DNA from: Membranipora membranacea
Lineage: Eukaryota; Bryozoa; Gymnolaemata; Cheilostomatida; Membraniporidae
Assembly (NCBI GenBank): GCA_914767715.1
Contig: OU612073.1
Location: 22,630,001-22,694,000, forward strand
Length of the DNA: 64,000 nt
Direction: 5' to 3'
Both the position numbers and the translations under genes were made by a program. The notes under the pieces are model-generated. The model ran no database searches and was not told the DNA's origin. It was given only the letters and a program-made list of their open reading frames with translations. Shown here in pieces: positions 58,901 to 64,000 of the stretch (the first letter of the stretch is position 1; each line of letters opens with the position of its first letter).

Positions 58901-60453
58901 CCAAGGCTACCTCACCCTCCCATTCCTGTCAGATTTATCACCAATGCTGTCCCCATCTTGTCCCGAATATTCAATAGGGCATGTGGAACAATATATCCCT
59001 CTATGCTGTTTTCTGGAATTCCCAGGTGGCCTAGATCAATGAGAAAAAAATAAAGCTTGATCTCATTGGGAATTCTAGACTGGAGCTGGATTTTTATTAT
59101 GGGAATATTGCTCACATACCCTAAGGTTAACCGGTGTCCAACCGCTGTCCGCATGATATCTAATGAAAACCCCACCCTTACTGCATGCACCGGTAAAGGA
59201 AATAATGCTAAGCTGTGGAGAATGCACAAATGAGACAGCTTTGTGTATACTTTTACGCTGTTGCCATTCTAGAATCTGATAATTTAAAACCTGAGCTCTA
59301 TGAGCTTTATGTTCATAAGGTCAAGCTGTGGGTTTCATACAAATCATGTGGGATTAGGGCAAGGATTGCCTGCCACAAAAAGTTTTTTAATTTATCTACA
59401 TAACGTTATTTTTGTTTCTCCTTCCCACCTTTGTTTCAGTTTCTGTTTTATTCCCTCTCACTGATTTGCTTGTGTATAGGGTCGCGCTTTAGTCAGATGC
59501 ACTCTGGCTCTGCTAGTCTCACTAGTGTATCCAGCACGGCATCCCATTTTGTACCTTCTACACCAACGCTCGGCGAATCTACCAGAGCAGACAAAACCCG
59601 AAGAAGTAATTCACTCGTGTTTTCTGTTATGTTAGCTGCTCTAAATTGCATGCAGACGTTTGTCTCTCTTGTTTCATAACTTTACTTTGGTGTATTTGAG
59701 TTTGCATGAATGTGAGGTAGTATCCCTCAAGCATGGAATTGCATGTCCTTTTTGTACGAGGGCATAACTCCAGACACAGACGGCTATTTTTATTTTAAGT
59801 ATTTATGTAAATTCCAACTGCTGTGTTAGGGTGTCTGATAAGTCATCTTACCTCCATACCTGACCACAAAACTTCAGTTAGTCAAGTAGAGTGTACAATA
59901 GAAAGTGTAATGTGTGATAAAACTACATCTAGATGTTGCATTTTGGTATGAATGTTTTTGTTACGTCTCGTTTATTGCTTTCTGCTATTTGTGAATGTGT
60001 TAGTGGTTTGCCCTTACCTGTCGGTGGCTCAGTTAAATCTTGTTGATTTTTCACAAGTCAGCAGTGTAACTCAATGTAGATGGGAGCACTAATGCTCAAT
60101 CTCTGAATTCAAACTACTCAATGCAATAGATATTAAATCATGCTCTTAGACCTGGTCATCAAACCACCTGCGAATTAATCGACTTGCTCCAAACATCGCC
60201 ATGTGATCCATGTATCGTTATTCTTATATTTAACCGATGGCTGACTTTGTTTCTCTAGGATTAGTGAGTAGATTGAGTAGAAGTTCTCTGTCAGCGACAG
60301 AGCAGGCGGAGAAGGTGACAGATAAGCACTTAGCTGTACTGTGTTCAGACTGTGAGATACGCTGTGTGTCCCTCCCCTCACAGAACACTCTGTATAAGGA
60401 GAGGTTCCAGGAAGGCCTGTTTGTGGTCAAAGCAGAAGCTATCATCGTCAAAG
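28829..60453 (+). CDS. STXBP5: Tomosyn (syntaxin-binding protein 5 family), 24 coding exons, 3' end not in window
   Basis: Exons: 28829-28957, 32412-32509, 34716-34797, 36227-36327, 38458-38592, 39955-40018, 40422-40536, 41148-41316, 42599-42750, 43548-43620, 44035-44182, 45730-45838, 46533-46729, 47037-47225, 47898-47957, 49562-49707, 50147-50372, 50973-51444, 54952-55077, 56102-56233, 57534-57644, 58036-58161, 59480-59605 and 60259-60453. All join in frame to about 1160 residues. The conserved words match STXBP5/tomosyn throughout: N-terminal MKKFDLRGVKEV, LGRPGVD, HLPFQSKWLYLGTERGN, HPGPVVHLSDNP, FSGGMSYEASKSPCLTIMHG, TGHADGSVKFWD, HAPGYQPDL and FSRSRSSSTNSLDG. Tomosyn folds as two WD40 propellers like yeast Sro7, binds syntaxin/SNAP-25 through a C-terminal R-SNARE motif, and restrains vesicle fusion. 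The R-SNARE exons were not found before 64000. The variable loop is longer and richer in Ser/His than I expect for vertebrates. STXBP5 versus STXBP5L cannot be separated. Confidence 0.93.
29297..30710. mobile_element. Foldback element, about 1.4 kb, long inverted ends and internal repeats
   Basis: The ends read GTGTTTACCATAGACT and, inverted, AGTCTATGGTGTTTAC. The inverted similarity extends inwards for about 450 bp (AAACCTAGACAGGACACTGT, CACTGGAGGGTGTAGAAAC, AGCTAGGGTTAAAT). The interior is made of about four imperfect units of roughly 180-200 bp, in both orientations, each with GAATCTATTGCAATTTTCAAACTC and a TAGCTTTGAGTCTATG word. No ORF of note. The structure fits a Foldback-type or large MITE element. 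Confidence 0.75.
30861..30924. repeat. Imperfect hairpin around GATCGCTAGCGAT
   Basis: AAAAGTAATATTGTG...GCTTTC and GAAAGC...CACAATATTGCTTTT pair across a central GATCGCTAGCGAT palindrome, giving a long imperfect stem. Confidence 0.75.
32412..32509 (+). CDS. STXBP5: Tomosyn exon 2
   Basis: 98 nt, phase 0 to phase 2, acceptor TTGTAG and weak donor GTATCC. Encodes LMRHGFPYHPTCMAWDPIQK and LLAIGTKHGAVRL, the conserved first WD40 blade of Lgl/tomosyn proteins. It lies in a different frame from the ORFs obvious there. Confidence 0.88.
32510..34715 (+). other. Tomosyn intron 2 with 212-bp tandem repeats
   Basis: Contains the triple tandem repeat at 33520-34146 and a C13-type homopolymer near 33460. 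No coding exon recognised. Confidence 0.5.
33520..34146. repeat. 212-bp tandem repeat, three copies
   Basis: Units start TCTCAACTGAAATAATCAAA at 33520, 33732 and 33944, each ending near CTCATTCTCTGATGAAT. The copies differ at only a few bases, so amplification is recent. No coding capacity. Confidence 0.92.
34716..34797 (+). CDS. STXBP5: Tomosyn exon 3
   Basis: 82 nt, phase 2 to 0. Encodes LGRPGVDITIQHDSDVIVLQ and on to INE, aligning with the conserved (F/L)GRPGVD segment. Confidence 0.92.
34798..36226 (+). other. Tomosyn intron 3
   Basis: No exon recognised. TA microsatellites are present near 34868-34890 and 35754-35775. Confidence 0.5.
36227..36327 (+). CDS. STXBP5: Tomosyn exon 4
   Basis: 101 nt, phase 0 to 2. 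Encodes GAFITACADDSVHLWSYRQK and the conserved HSLKFSRER end: a WD40 blade with the D-x-x-HLW core. Confidence 0.93.
36517..36568. repeat. 18-bp tandem repeat
   Basis: AGAGAGTTTTGGAGAGTT repeats about three times in tomosyn intron 4. Confidence 0.9.
37912..38028. repeat. 15-bp minisatellite, about eight copies
   Basis: Units of the form CTCGAGCTCTTGTAA run head to tail with one or two base changes in two units. The array is dense in GAGCTC and CTCGAG palindromes. Open frames on both strands over it encode simple repeats (TRAL or TRAR) and are not considered genes. Confidence 0.95.
38458..38592 (+). CDS. STXBP5: Tomosyn exon 5
   Basis: 135 nt, phase 2 to 2. Encodes ITCLHLPFQSKWLYLGTERG and NVHIVNVETFTVCGYTINWN, very close to the family consensus. 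Confidence 0.95.
38593..39954 (+). other. Tomosyn intron 5
   Basis: 1.36 kb with no exon or repeat array recognised. Short open frames on both strands lack splice context. Confidence 0.4.
39955..40018 (+). CDS. STXBP5: Tomosyn exon 6
   Basis: 64 nt, phase 2 to 0. Encodes ARKTHPGPVVHLSDNPLDPN, the highly conserved THPGPVVHLSD word. Confidence 0.95.
40422..40536 (+). CDS. STXBP5: Tomosyn exon 7
   Basis: 115 nt, phase 0 to 1. Encodes LLIGFETGLVVCWDLRCKMA, a WD40 blade with the WDL core. Confidence 0.93.
41148..41316 (+). CDS. STXBP5: Tomosyn exon 8
   Basis: 169 nt, phase 1 to 2. Encodes KLFMCSHADGTLTTWNFRQQ and a Lys/Pro-rich loop before CKPINRLEW, the start of the Lgl-family (LLGL) segment. 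Confidence 0.93.
41317..42598 (+). other. Tomosyn intron 8
   Basis: No exon recognised. A hairpin with CACGCGGCTACTTTTT and AAAAAAGTAGCTGCGTG arms lies at 41772-41825. Confidence 0.45.
41772..41825. repeat. Hairpin around GGGGACCCC
   Basis: CACGCGGCTACTTTTT pairs imperfectly with AAAAAAGTAGCTGCGTG, and the loop itself contains GTTTTGGGGACCCCAAAAC, a perfect palindrome. Confidence 0.85.
42599..42750 (+). CDS. STXBP5: Tomosyn exon 9
   Basis: 152 nt, phase 2 to 1. Encodes EPYVIFSGGMSYEASKSPCL and TIMHGKSVTVLEMEHQIIDF, the hallmark FSGGxSY segment of tomosyn/Lgl. Confidence 0.95.
42990..43234. repeat. Perfect palindrome, 120-bp arms, 5-base spacer
   Basis: 42990-43109 is the exact reverse complement of 43115-43234, separated by TAGAG. 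It lies in the tomosyn intron between exons 9 and 10. Perfect arms imply recent origin or gene-conversion upkeep, or an assembly artefact joining the two strands. Confidence 0.95.
43548..43620 (+). CDS. STXBP5: Tomosyn exon 10
   Basis: 73 nt, phase 1 to 2. Encodes EFDDPYAIIVLLSSDLIFVD, matching the family's EPYAVVVLLEKDL-type strand pair. Confidence 0.93.
44035..44182 (+). CDS. STXBP5: Tomosyn exon 11
   Basis: 148 nt, phase 2 to 0. Encodes CPYALDIHESPVTCLKYYSD and a Lys/Arg-rich end. PY.LDIHESPVT is conserved in tomosyns. Confidence 0.93.
44183..45729 (+). other. Tomosyn intron 11
   Basis: Contains a repeated GATTGGGGACAACTGGAATA word (about 44392 and 44457), the TIR element at 44725-45238, and TA microsatellites (about 45520-45600). 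Confidence 0.5.
44725..45238. mobile_element. TIR element (MITE), about 514 bp
   Basis: Ends CAATAGACAGTTTTCTGAGC and its exact inverse. Inverted similarity continues inward for about 120 bp (GGAGTTGTCCTCTCTCCAGT, GTACTTTTAACCCACGC, GAAAGAGGGTTATCTTG). No ORF. The target duplication is unclear, possibly AAG. Confidence 0.85.
45730..45838 (+). CDS. STXBP5: Tomosyn exon 12
   Basis: 109 nt, phase 0 to 1. Encodes EFPVTGGQWGSASCSYFEML and VTGHADGSVKFWDVSG, the strongly conserved GHADGS(V/I)KFWD blade. Confidence 0.96.
46088..46169. repeat. 19-bp tandem repeat, about four copies
   Basis: TTAGATGTTATCTAATATA units in tandem in tomosyn intron 12. Each unit is itself nearly palindromic (TTAGAT..ATCTAA). 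Confidence 0.9.
46533..46729 (+). CDS. STXBP5: Tomosyn exon 13
   Basis: 197 nt, phase 1 to 0. Encodes INLQFLYRMKTNKLFEKLRR, an acidic RESEEEDILAIQHIYLDEES, and a blade ending FSFSKKET. Confidence 0.93.
47037..47225 (+). CDS. STXBP5: Tomosyn exon 14
   Basis: 63 codons, phase 0 to 0. Starts VVEVTTISEVFEETSSDIPG, then Gly/Asn/His-rich low complexity (GGGSGGHGANHNN). It corresponds to the loop before the PPGYQ segment in other tomosyns. Confidence 0.88.
47898..47957 (+). CDS. STXBP5: Tomosyn exon 15, small in-frame exon
   Basis: 20 codons (PSRLYRLRSAPSLSNHSFKV) between TTTTCAG and GTAAAA, phase 0 both ends. The RLRSAPSLS pattern fits an alternatively spliced phospho-Ser linker. It could be a cassette exon. 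The evidence is splice sites and frame only. Confidence 0.6.
47958..49561 (+). other. Tomosyn intron 15
   Basis: 1.6 kb, with no exon or distinct repeat recognised. Confidence 0.4.
49562..49707 (+). CDS. STXBP5: Tomosyn exon 16
   Basis: 146 nt, phase 0 to 2. Contains HAPGYQPDLITILQW and ends at SSYGL, matching the conserved (P)PGYQ.DL...SSAYGI segment that opens the second half of the protein. Confidence 0.93.
50147..50372 (+). CDS. STXBP5: Tomosyn exon 17
   Basis: 226 nt, phase 2 to 0. Encodes LAVGTTSSMIIVDIQQKTCI, VLPVDLC, then a Ser-rich loop (SPKSRLQSGSSTEQESS), the start of the hypervariable region. Confidence 0.92.
50973..51444 (+). CDS. STXBP5: Tomosyn exon 18, long Ser/His/Asn-rich variable exon
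   Basis: 472 nt, phase 0 to 1. Starts PLSPHDPVAQMVETDNKDHS, is rich in Ser, His, Gln and Asn, and includes the basic patch KASWKRRLSMKV. Upstream bases AAGCAG form a NAGNAG tandem acceptor, so one Gln may be optional. The donor is GTAAGA. The family's hypervariable loop lies here, but this exon is unusually long. Confidence 0.88.
51445..54951 (+). other. Tomosyn intron 18 with possible alternative exon
   Basis: 3.5 kb. Holds the candidate alternative last exon at 52515-52771 and an AATAAA at about 53990. Otherwise no exon recognised. Confidence 0.45.
52515..52771 (+). CDS. Candidate alternative 3' exon of tomosyn
   Basis: After CATCAACAG the frame that would continue from exon 18 (phase 1) is open for about 85 codons to TAG at 52769-52771. 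It starts GIKLSKAASLDSGGDMYHPL and goes on with many His (HRHHNQHLH, HHHARHGRHH). Its Ser/His-rich composition resembles exons 14 and 18, which argues for coding use. Inclusion would end the protein before the second propeller is complete and without the SNARE motif. It could instead be a cassette with an unseen internal donor, or chance. Confidence 0.4.
54952..55077 (+). CDS. STXBP5: Tomosyn exon 19
   Basis: 126 nt, phase 1 to 1. Encodes KTDGVFSRSRSSSTNSLDGT, matching the conserved FSRSRSSSV(T)SID word, then a WD40 strand with FVMFADGYTKK. Confidence 0.95.
56102..56233 (+). CDS. STXBP5: Tomosyn exon 20, probable cassette exon
   Basis: 132 nt, phase 1 to 1, acceptor CTCAG and donor GTGAGA. 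Encodes SRWSKMARAAVSKTKSVDDP and a Gln/Val-rich end. It has no clear counterpart in the vertebrate sequence as I recall it. Skipping keeps frame, so it is probably alternative. Confidence 0.65.
56234..57533 (+). other. Tomosyn intron 20
   Basis: 1.3 kb without recognised exons. The frame at 57121-57363 lacks splice sites. Confidence 0.4.
57534..57644 (+). CDS. STXBP5: Tomosyn exon 21
   Basis: 111 nt, phase 1 to 1. Encodes ETTPGLWIGTNNGSVIAMNI and NLPGSERAIQPVVVSHS, aligning with the conserved LW(V/I)GT..G(T/S)V(L/I)...NLP..E segment. Confidence 0.95.
58036..58161 (+). CDS. STXBP5: Tomosyn exon 22
   Basis: 126 nt, phase 1 to 1. Encodes GTTFQMKGSMLELCFLDYNG and LLIPVESEVW, matching the GTI.R.KG..L...FLD..G.LIP segment. 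Confidence 0.94.
58162..59479 (+). other. Tomosyn intron 22
   Basis: 1.3 kb without recognised exons. A 105-codon minus-strand frame at 58912-59229 has no supporting features. Confidence 0.4.
59480..59605 (+). CDS. STXBP5: Tomosyn exon 23, Ser/Thr-rich
   Basis: 126 nt, phase 1 to 1. Encodes RSRFSQMHSGSASLTSVSST and a Thr/Ser-rich stretch. It occupies the loop where other tomosyns have the RRPVSVSPSSS-type linker. It may be alternatively spliced. Confidence 0.75.
60259..60453 (+). CDS. STXBP5: Tomosyn exon 24 (last one found)
   Basis: 195 nt, phase 1 to 1. Encodes HLAVLCSDCEIRCVSLPSQN and the following VVKAEAIIVK strand, matching the family's (Y)AV(I/V)CSE.Q..V(I/V)SLP.Q. segment. The donor is GTAAGT, so the gene continues downstream. 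Confidence 0.94.
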
Positions 60454-61345
60454 GTAAGTTCAGCTTAGTCAAAAATCTCACGACCATGGGGCTGTAAAAA
60501 CATCCCGATCAACCACCCAACTACACAAGGATACGATGTACTGAAGAGTTTCATCTTAAATTAAGACAAAGTGTTAGCTGTTTTGGCGTTATCTGTAGAC
60601 TAAAACATTCAAAAGTTTGAATTTGCTGTTTAAACTTGTGGGGTCCTATATAGTGCAGGGCGAAAAATAAACACTCTATATCGATGCCTCTAGACTGAAA
60701 GCATATCAACAATTATACCACACATATTCTGACATACATAACCGTTTATCCAAAGATTATAAATACTTTATCTGGTAGCTAGATAGATTAGGTCTGATAC
60801 TAGTCACCTGATCACCAGTAACCCGCTGCTCAGAGAGGGAGCATTCATAAAGGCTGCAAATTAGATCAATTTGGTCCAGTGGTTCAGGGGCCAACAAACA
60901 ACAATGCCGTGTAGGATTTTAATGCAAATTCAGTAAATTTCTTTGACTCTAAAATGACAGGTTTTTTAGCAAGCAAAACAAAGCGATGCAAGATTTATGA
61001 TGTATTTAGCATAAACTGACTCAGCTAACATACCAGTATTATTTGAAGAATTCCAAATCATGAAATCCTTTTAGACGCTACCGATGAGATTAATGATTGC
61101 AAAAGAATTTTAAAGCATAAACACCTCATATAAATACTAGGTAAAAATGTCTCAACAATAAATTGTTGTCAACTTTGAATAAATACCTGAAGTTGGAGAA
61201 TCTAAGTAGATTGTTTATAAACCACTGTGATAAAAGCTTTCATTTATTGCTCAATGTCAACTCGTGTTTATATCAGGTTAGAGGTTAGGTTGGGGGTTAG
61301 AAAAATGTTTACAGTCTATCTCTTTTGAATTTGCCCTTTGAGTTT
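60454..61345 (+). other. Downstream part of tomosyn intron / intergenic
   Basis: No exon recognised in about 0.9 kb. The expected next tomosyn segment (CLACF.ANG-like) and the R-SNARE are not seen on the + strand from here to the window end. Confidence 0.5.
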
Positions 61346-63830
61346 TTACGAGTGTTTAAGACCTCGTCTGTCCATACTCCTCCTAAAGTAATCATCCAAA
61401 CTCTGCTTAGTCATAAGATCTGTCTTCCTTCTGATCTCGCTGATTTCCTGCTCATGTTTCTGCCGATCTCTCAGCATTGTTTTGACGTGATCCTTCGTCA
61501 CCACCTGGTCGATAGCTATATCGTTTATTACCTGGTCGAGCTCCTGAGTCGACTCACCGATGCTGAAATGAGCCAGACTACCATCGTCTCGGAATGATGA
61601 GCAGTAGGATGTGGCCTCACTGGCCGGATACTCGCTGGCTAGAGAAGCAGCTGTGGAGTTTAGAGTTGTACGGCTCGCTGATTTAGATTTAATTTGATGC
61701 TCTGTCTCCAGATCATTAAGTAATAGGCTGCAATATAAATTGAATGAACTTGTCATGGAGTACCAAGGTGACCTTTGATCCAACACATACAAACAGGAAT
61801 GTGACGAAACCCTGGGCTGGAAAGTAAATCATTATTATAACGCGCAGTTGTTGCAAACACAACCAGTGCTAGAACTCAGATTGATAACTTGTAAAGCAAA
61901 CTTGAATTTCGCAACCACATGCACGATTAAAGCAGCCAAGTTTTCAAACTTTCATCCAAAAACCTCTATCCTAGCCACAAAGTGATGATAATGCTAACAA
62001 GAAAGTATGAACTAAGGACCAAATACAGTCAGTCTGTGAGTGAGGTTCAAAAGTACATAGTAATGCCAAGTTAAATTTAATTGAAGTTGAGTTCCATTGA
62101 ACCCTTATGTGAACTGACCATGTCTCTCCATCTCTCTCATAACTTCTTGTTTCTTTAATCTCATATTCAGTCCAGCCGACATCATCGAAGGGCTCCAGAT
62201 AGCGTATGAGCAGGCTATCTCCTATACTACACAGATCTGAGGCTAGCAGGCCATTACTGTTCTTAGCTTTCAGTAATGCACGTCTATGTCGAGCCTTGAT
62301 AGCTGACATGAGAGAAGCGATCACATCTGGGTGGTGAAGCAGCGCGGCGTAATGAAGGACAGTGTTACCGTTCTGATCAGCCTGCTGTACAATTTTAGAT
62401 AACTTCAATCCCGGAGCCGACTTGAAAAGTTTAAGTACTGAGGGAAAACAGTCCTCTATAGTTCTGCGGATACAGGCCAGGTGTAGCAGAGTCCAGCCAT
62501 ACTTGTTAGTGCCAGCGATGATATGATGCAGCTTTCTTTTAGGTAACCATGTACCTTTATACAAACAGAAGTTGATTGCCTGAACATAGCTGTAGCGAGA
62601 CATGTACGCTGATAGTATTGGATTGTTGCCAACCCTTGTTTCCAGCATGAGAAGTTGTTTTCGTTCTCGGACTTTGAAGTAGTCCAGAATATGACAGAAT
62701 ATTTTGAAGGTGTATTCGTCTACAGCTGCTATGTGTAGAGGAGTGGCACAGGCTTTACCAGATTTCTCTGAGAAAGGTTTGAATCTCTCAGCGGATGGTA
62801 TCACGTTTACTATGCTGTCCAGTATATTGATGTTACTTGTCCACGCCGCCGCGTTCAGTACCCCACCCATGTTTGTCTGCTCAGGATATTTCTCAGTGTC
62901 AACTAGATCCTTGGCCACACCGAGGCTCTCAGCCACTTCAAAAAGGAGCTTGAATTTCGCTGAAACCATCATCTCTACTTCGCTATCGCTACAGTATATA
63001 GACATAACGCTATATAAAAGTGTACATTCACTAGTGCATTGCAGCAGGAAGCTTCTTAAATGTTCATGCCTGTCCATACATTGAAGTAGCAGATCTAGAT
63101 TGTCGTACGATTCTGATGTAGACTTGTTAGCGAGTAAATGTCCGACAGTCTCCTGTGTTGGCCTGAAGGTCATGGCCTTCTCAAACACACACTTACTGAG
63201 CATGTTTGGCTTATCTTCCAAAAGTTTGAGAAGAAACCTGAAAACTTCAACATTGTCAGCATGAGCTGCCATGCGGAGGCAGTTGTTGTCTATAGAATTA
63301 GAGCTGGCTATCAGAAATAGCCTCTCAGATCTGTCAAAGTTAGCTAAGATCTGCTGCACAGTTATAAGTGGTAATCCCAGACTGCAGGCCTCGTGCAGTA
63401 GATGATTTCCGAGGTTGTCACATAGTAAGGCTACCTCTTTCTTAGTCTCTTTATCCATGTGAATACGCAGTGCTTTAAACACCATATCCCTGTTCGGTGA
63501 TCCCAGCGCTAGCTGCAATATCGACTTGTTGTATTTACCATATTGAGCCAGTATCAGTTTAGTTTTCCTTGCTGTGTTCAGGTTTTCCAATAAGTCCTCT
63601 ATCGCTTCGCTGTCACCTTTGCTGACTGCTGCAGCAATGACAGACCGATCCTTGAGCATATCTAGAGGTGCCGTCACGTTGTGCGACTGGCCGTTCATAA
63701 ACCACCTGTTGATTCGACTGGCTTCCTTTCTCCACCAGATAGCTTTGTGTAGCTCCTTCGTGTACGCTGCCAAACCCGTGTCCTCATCATTAGCTGATTG
63801 CTGCTGTTCTAAATCGGGATTTTGATCCAT
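61346..63830 (-). CDS. Ankyrin-repeat protein with C-terminal coiled coil, two exons
   Basis: The first coding exon is 62119-63830 (start MDQNPDLEQQQ), and the last is 61346-61727 ending at TAA. The 391-bp intron has donor GTCAGT and acceptor ATTGCAG, and the phase 2 join is consistent, giving 697 residues. Ankyrin-type words are spread along the protein: LGNHLLHEACSLGLPL, NCLRMAAHADNVEVFRFLL, ATPLHIAAVDEYTFK, YGWTLLHLACIRRTIED and GNTVLHYAALLHHPDVIASL. The C-terminal exon is polar with a charged likely coiled coil (VKTMLRDRQKHEQEISEI). No membrane segment is visible once the intron is removed. The open frame continues 14 codons upstream of the ATG to a TTG after a CAG, so an upstream exon or 5' UTR exon is possible. 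The exact family is not recognised; it is probably a cytoplasmic scaffold. Confidence 0.85.
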
Positions 63831-64000
63831 CCTGTATGATGTTTGTGTGTGAGGTATGATTCGATCTGTCAACTGTAATTTGAAAGCGATGACAGGTTTT
63901 TATTGGCAATAAGCAACTGCTTGCTTGAAGCGGTTCTCACCAATACGACATCACAAGAAACACTGCTCAGTCAGTATTCAACTAATAAAAGGTTTATGCT
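63831..64000. other. Upstream flank of the ankyrin gene
   Basis: On the minus strand an acceptor-like TTTCAAATTACAG lies about 45 bases before the start codon, suggesting a preceding exon beyond or near the window edge. Nothing else recognised. Confidence 0.4.

Noticed and set aside
58912-59229. 105-codon minus-strand ORF in tomosyn intron 22
   Set aside because: No splice partner, domain or composition typical of coding DNA.
61971-62118. C-terminal part of the long ankyrin ORF read straight through
   Set aside because: Sequence after the GTCAGT donor at 62118 is hydrophobic and unlike the rest. Splicing to 61727 keeps frame and gives a charged, coiled-coil end.
63831-63872. Ankyrin gene start at 63872
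   Set aside because: That codon is TTG; the first ATG in frame is at 63830.

Overview
The window is nuclear DNA of an animal, probably an invertebrate. It looks AT-rich by eye, has introns of several hundred bases to a few kilobases, and is loaded with small inverted-repeat elements, tRNA-derived SINEs and minisatellites. A recognisable tomosyn gene (a SNARE-binding WD40 protein of animal secretion) places it in Metazoa. I cannot name the species. No bacterial operons, CRISPR arrays or functional RNA genes are visible.

Region 1 (1-24832, + strand). After about 3.3 kb of repeat-rich sequence comes an unrecognised multi-exon gene. Its likely first coding exon is at 3347-3439, followed by 10085-10150, 20443-20580, 21478-22143, 23207-23404, 24084-24282 and a last exon at 24681-24832. 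All joins are phase-compatible, giving roughly 500 residues. Its second intron carries a complete 9.15-kb Ty3/gypsy LTR retrotransposon (11269-20418). The LTRs are 667 bp each and look identical. The element has a tRNA-Leu primer site, Gag with a CCHC knuckle, and a Pol with protease, reverse transcriptase, RNase H, an embedded dUTPase and a D,D(35)E integrase. It also has a separate third ORF (18856-19509) that looks like a zinc-binding protein with an acidic transactivation tail. Gag and pol are each interrupted by a one-base frame break in a homopolymer. The 3' LTR ends only 24 bases before the next host exon.

Region 2 (24833-28828) is intergenic, with a 21-bp minisatellite, a small hairpin element and a tRNA-like sequence with an amplified B box.

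Region 3 (28829-60453, + strand) is most of a tomosyn/STXBP5-family gene: 24 coding exons that splice in phase. They cover the first WD40 propeller, the Lgl-family core, a long Ser/His-rich variable region with phase-1 cassette exons, and much of the second propeller. The C-terminal R-SNARE exons were not found. The introns hold a 1.4-kb foldback element, a perfect 120-bp-arm palindrome, a TIR element, a 212-bp triple repeat and several minisatellites.

Region 4 (61346-63830, - strand) is a two-exon ankyrin-repeat gene, convergent with tomosyn. If the missing tomosyn exons lie beyond the right edge, this gene is nested inside a tomosyn intron.

The best candidate for something undescribed is the retrotransposon: a gypsy element combining a dUTPase in the lentivirus-like position between RNase H and integrase with a Tas/Tat-like candidate regulator, driven by an LTR with four CCAAT boxes.
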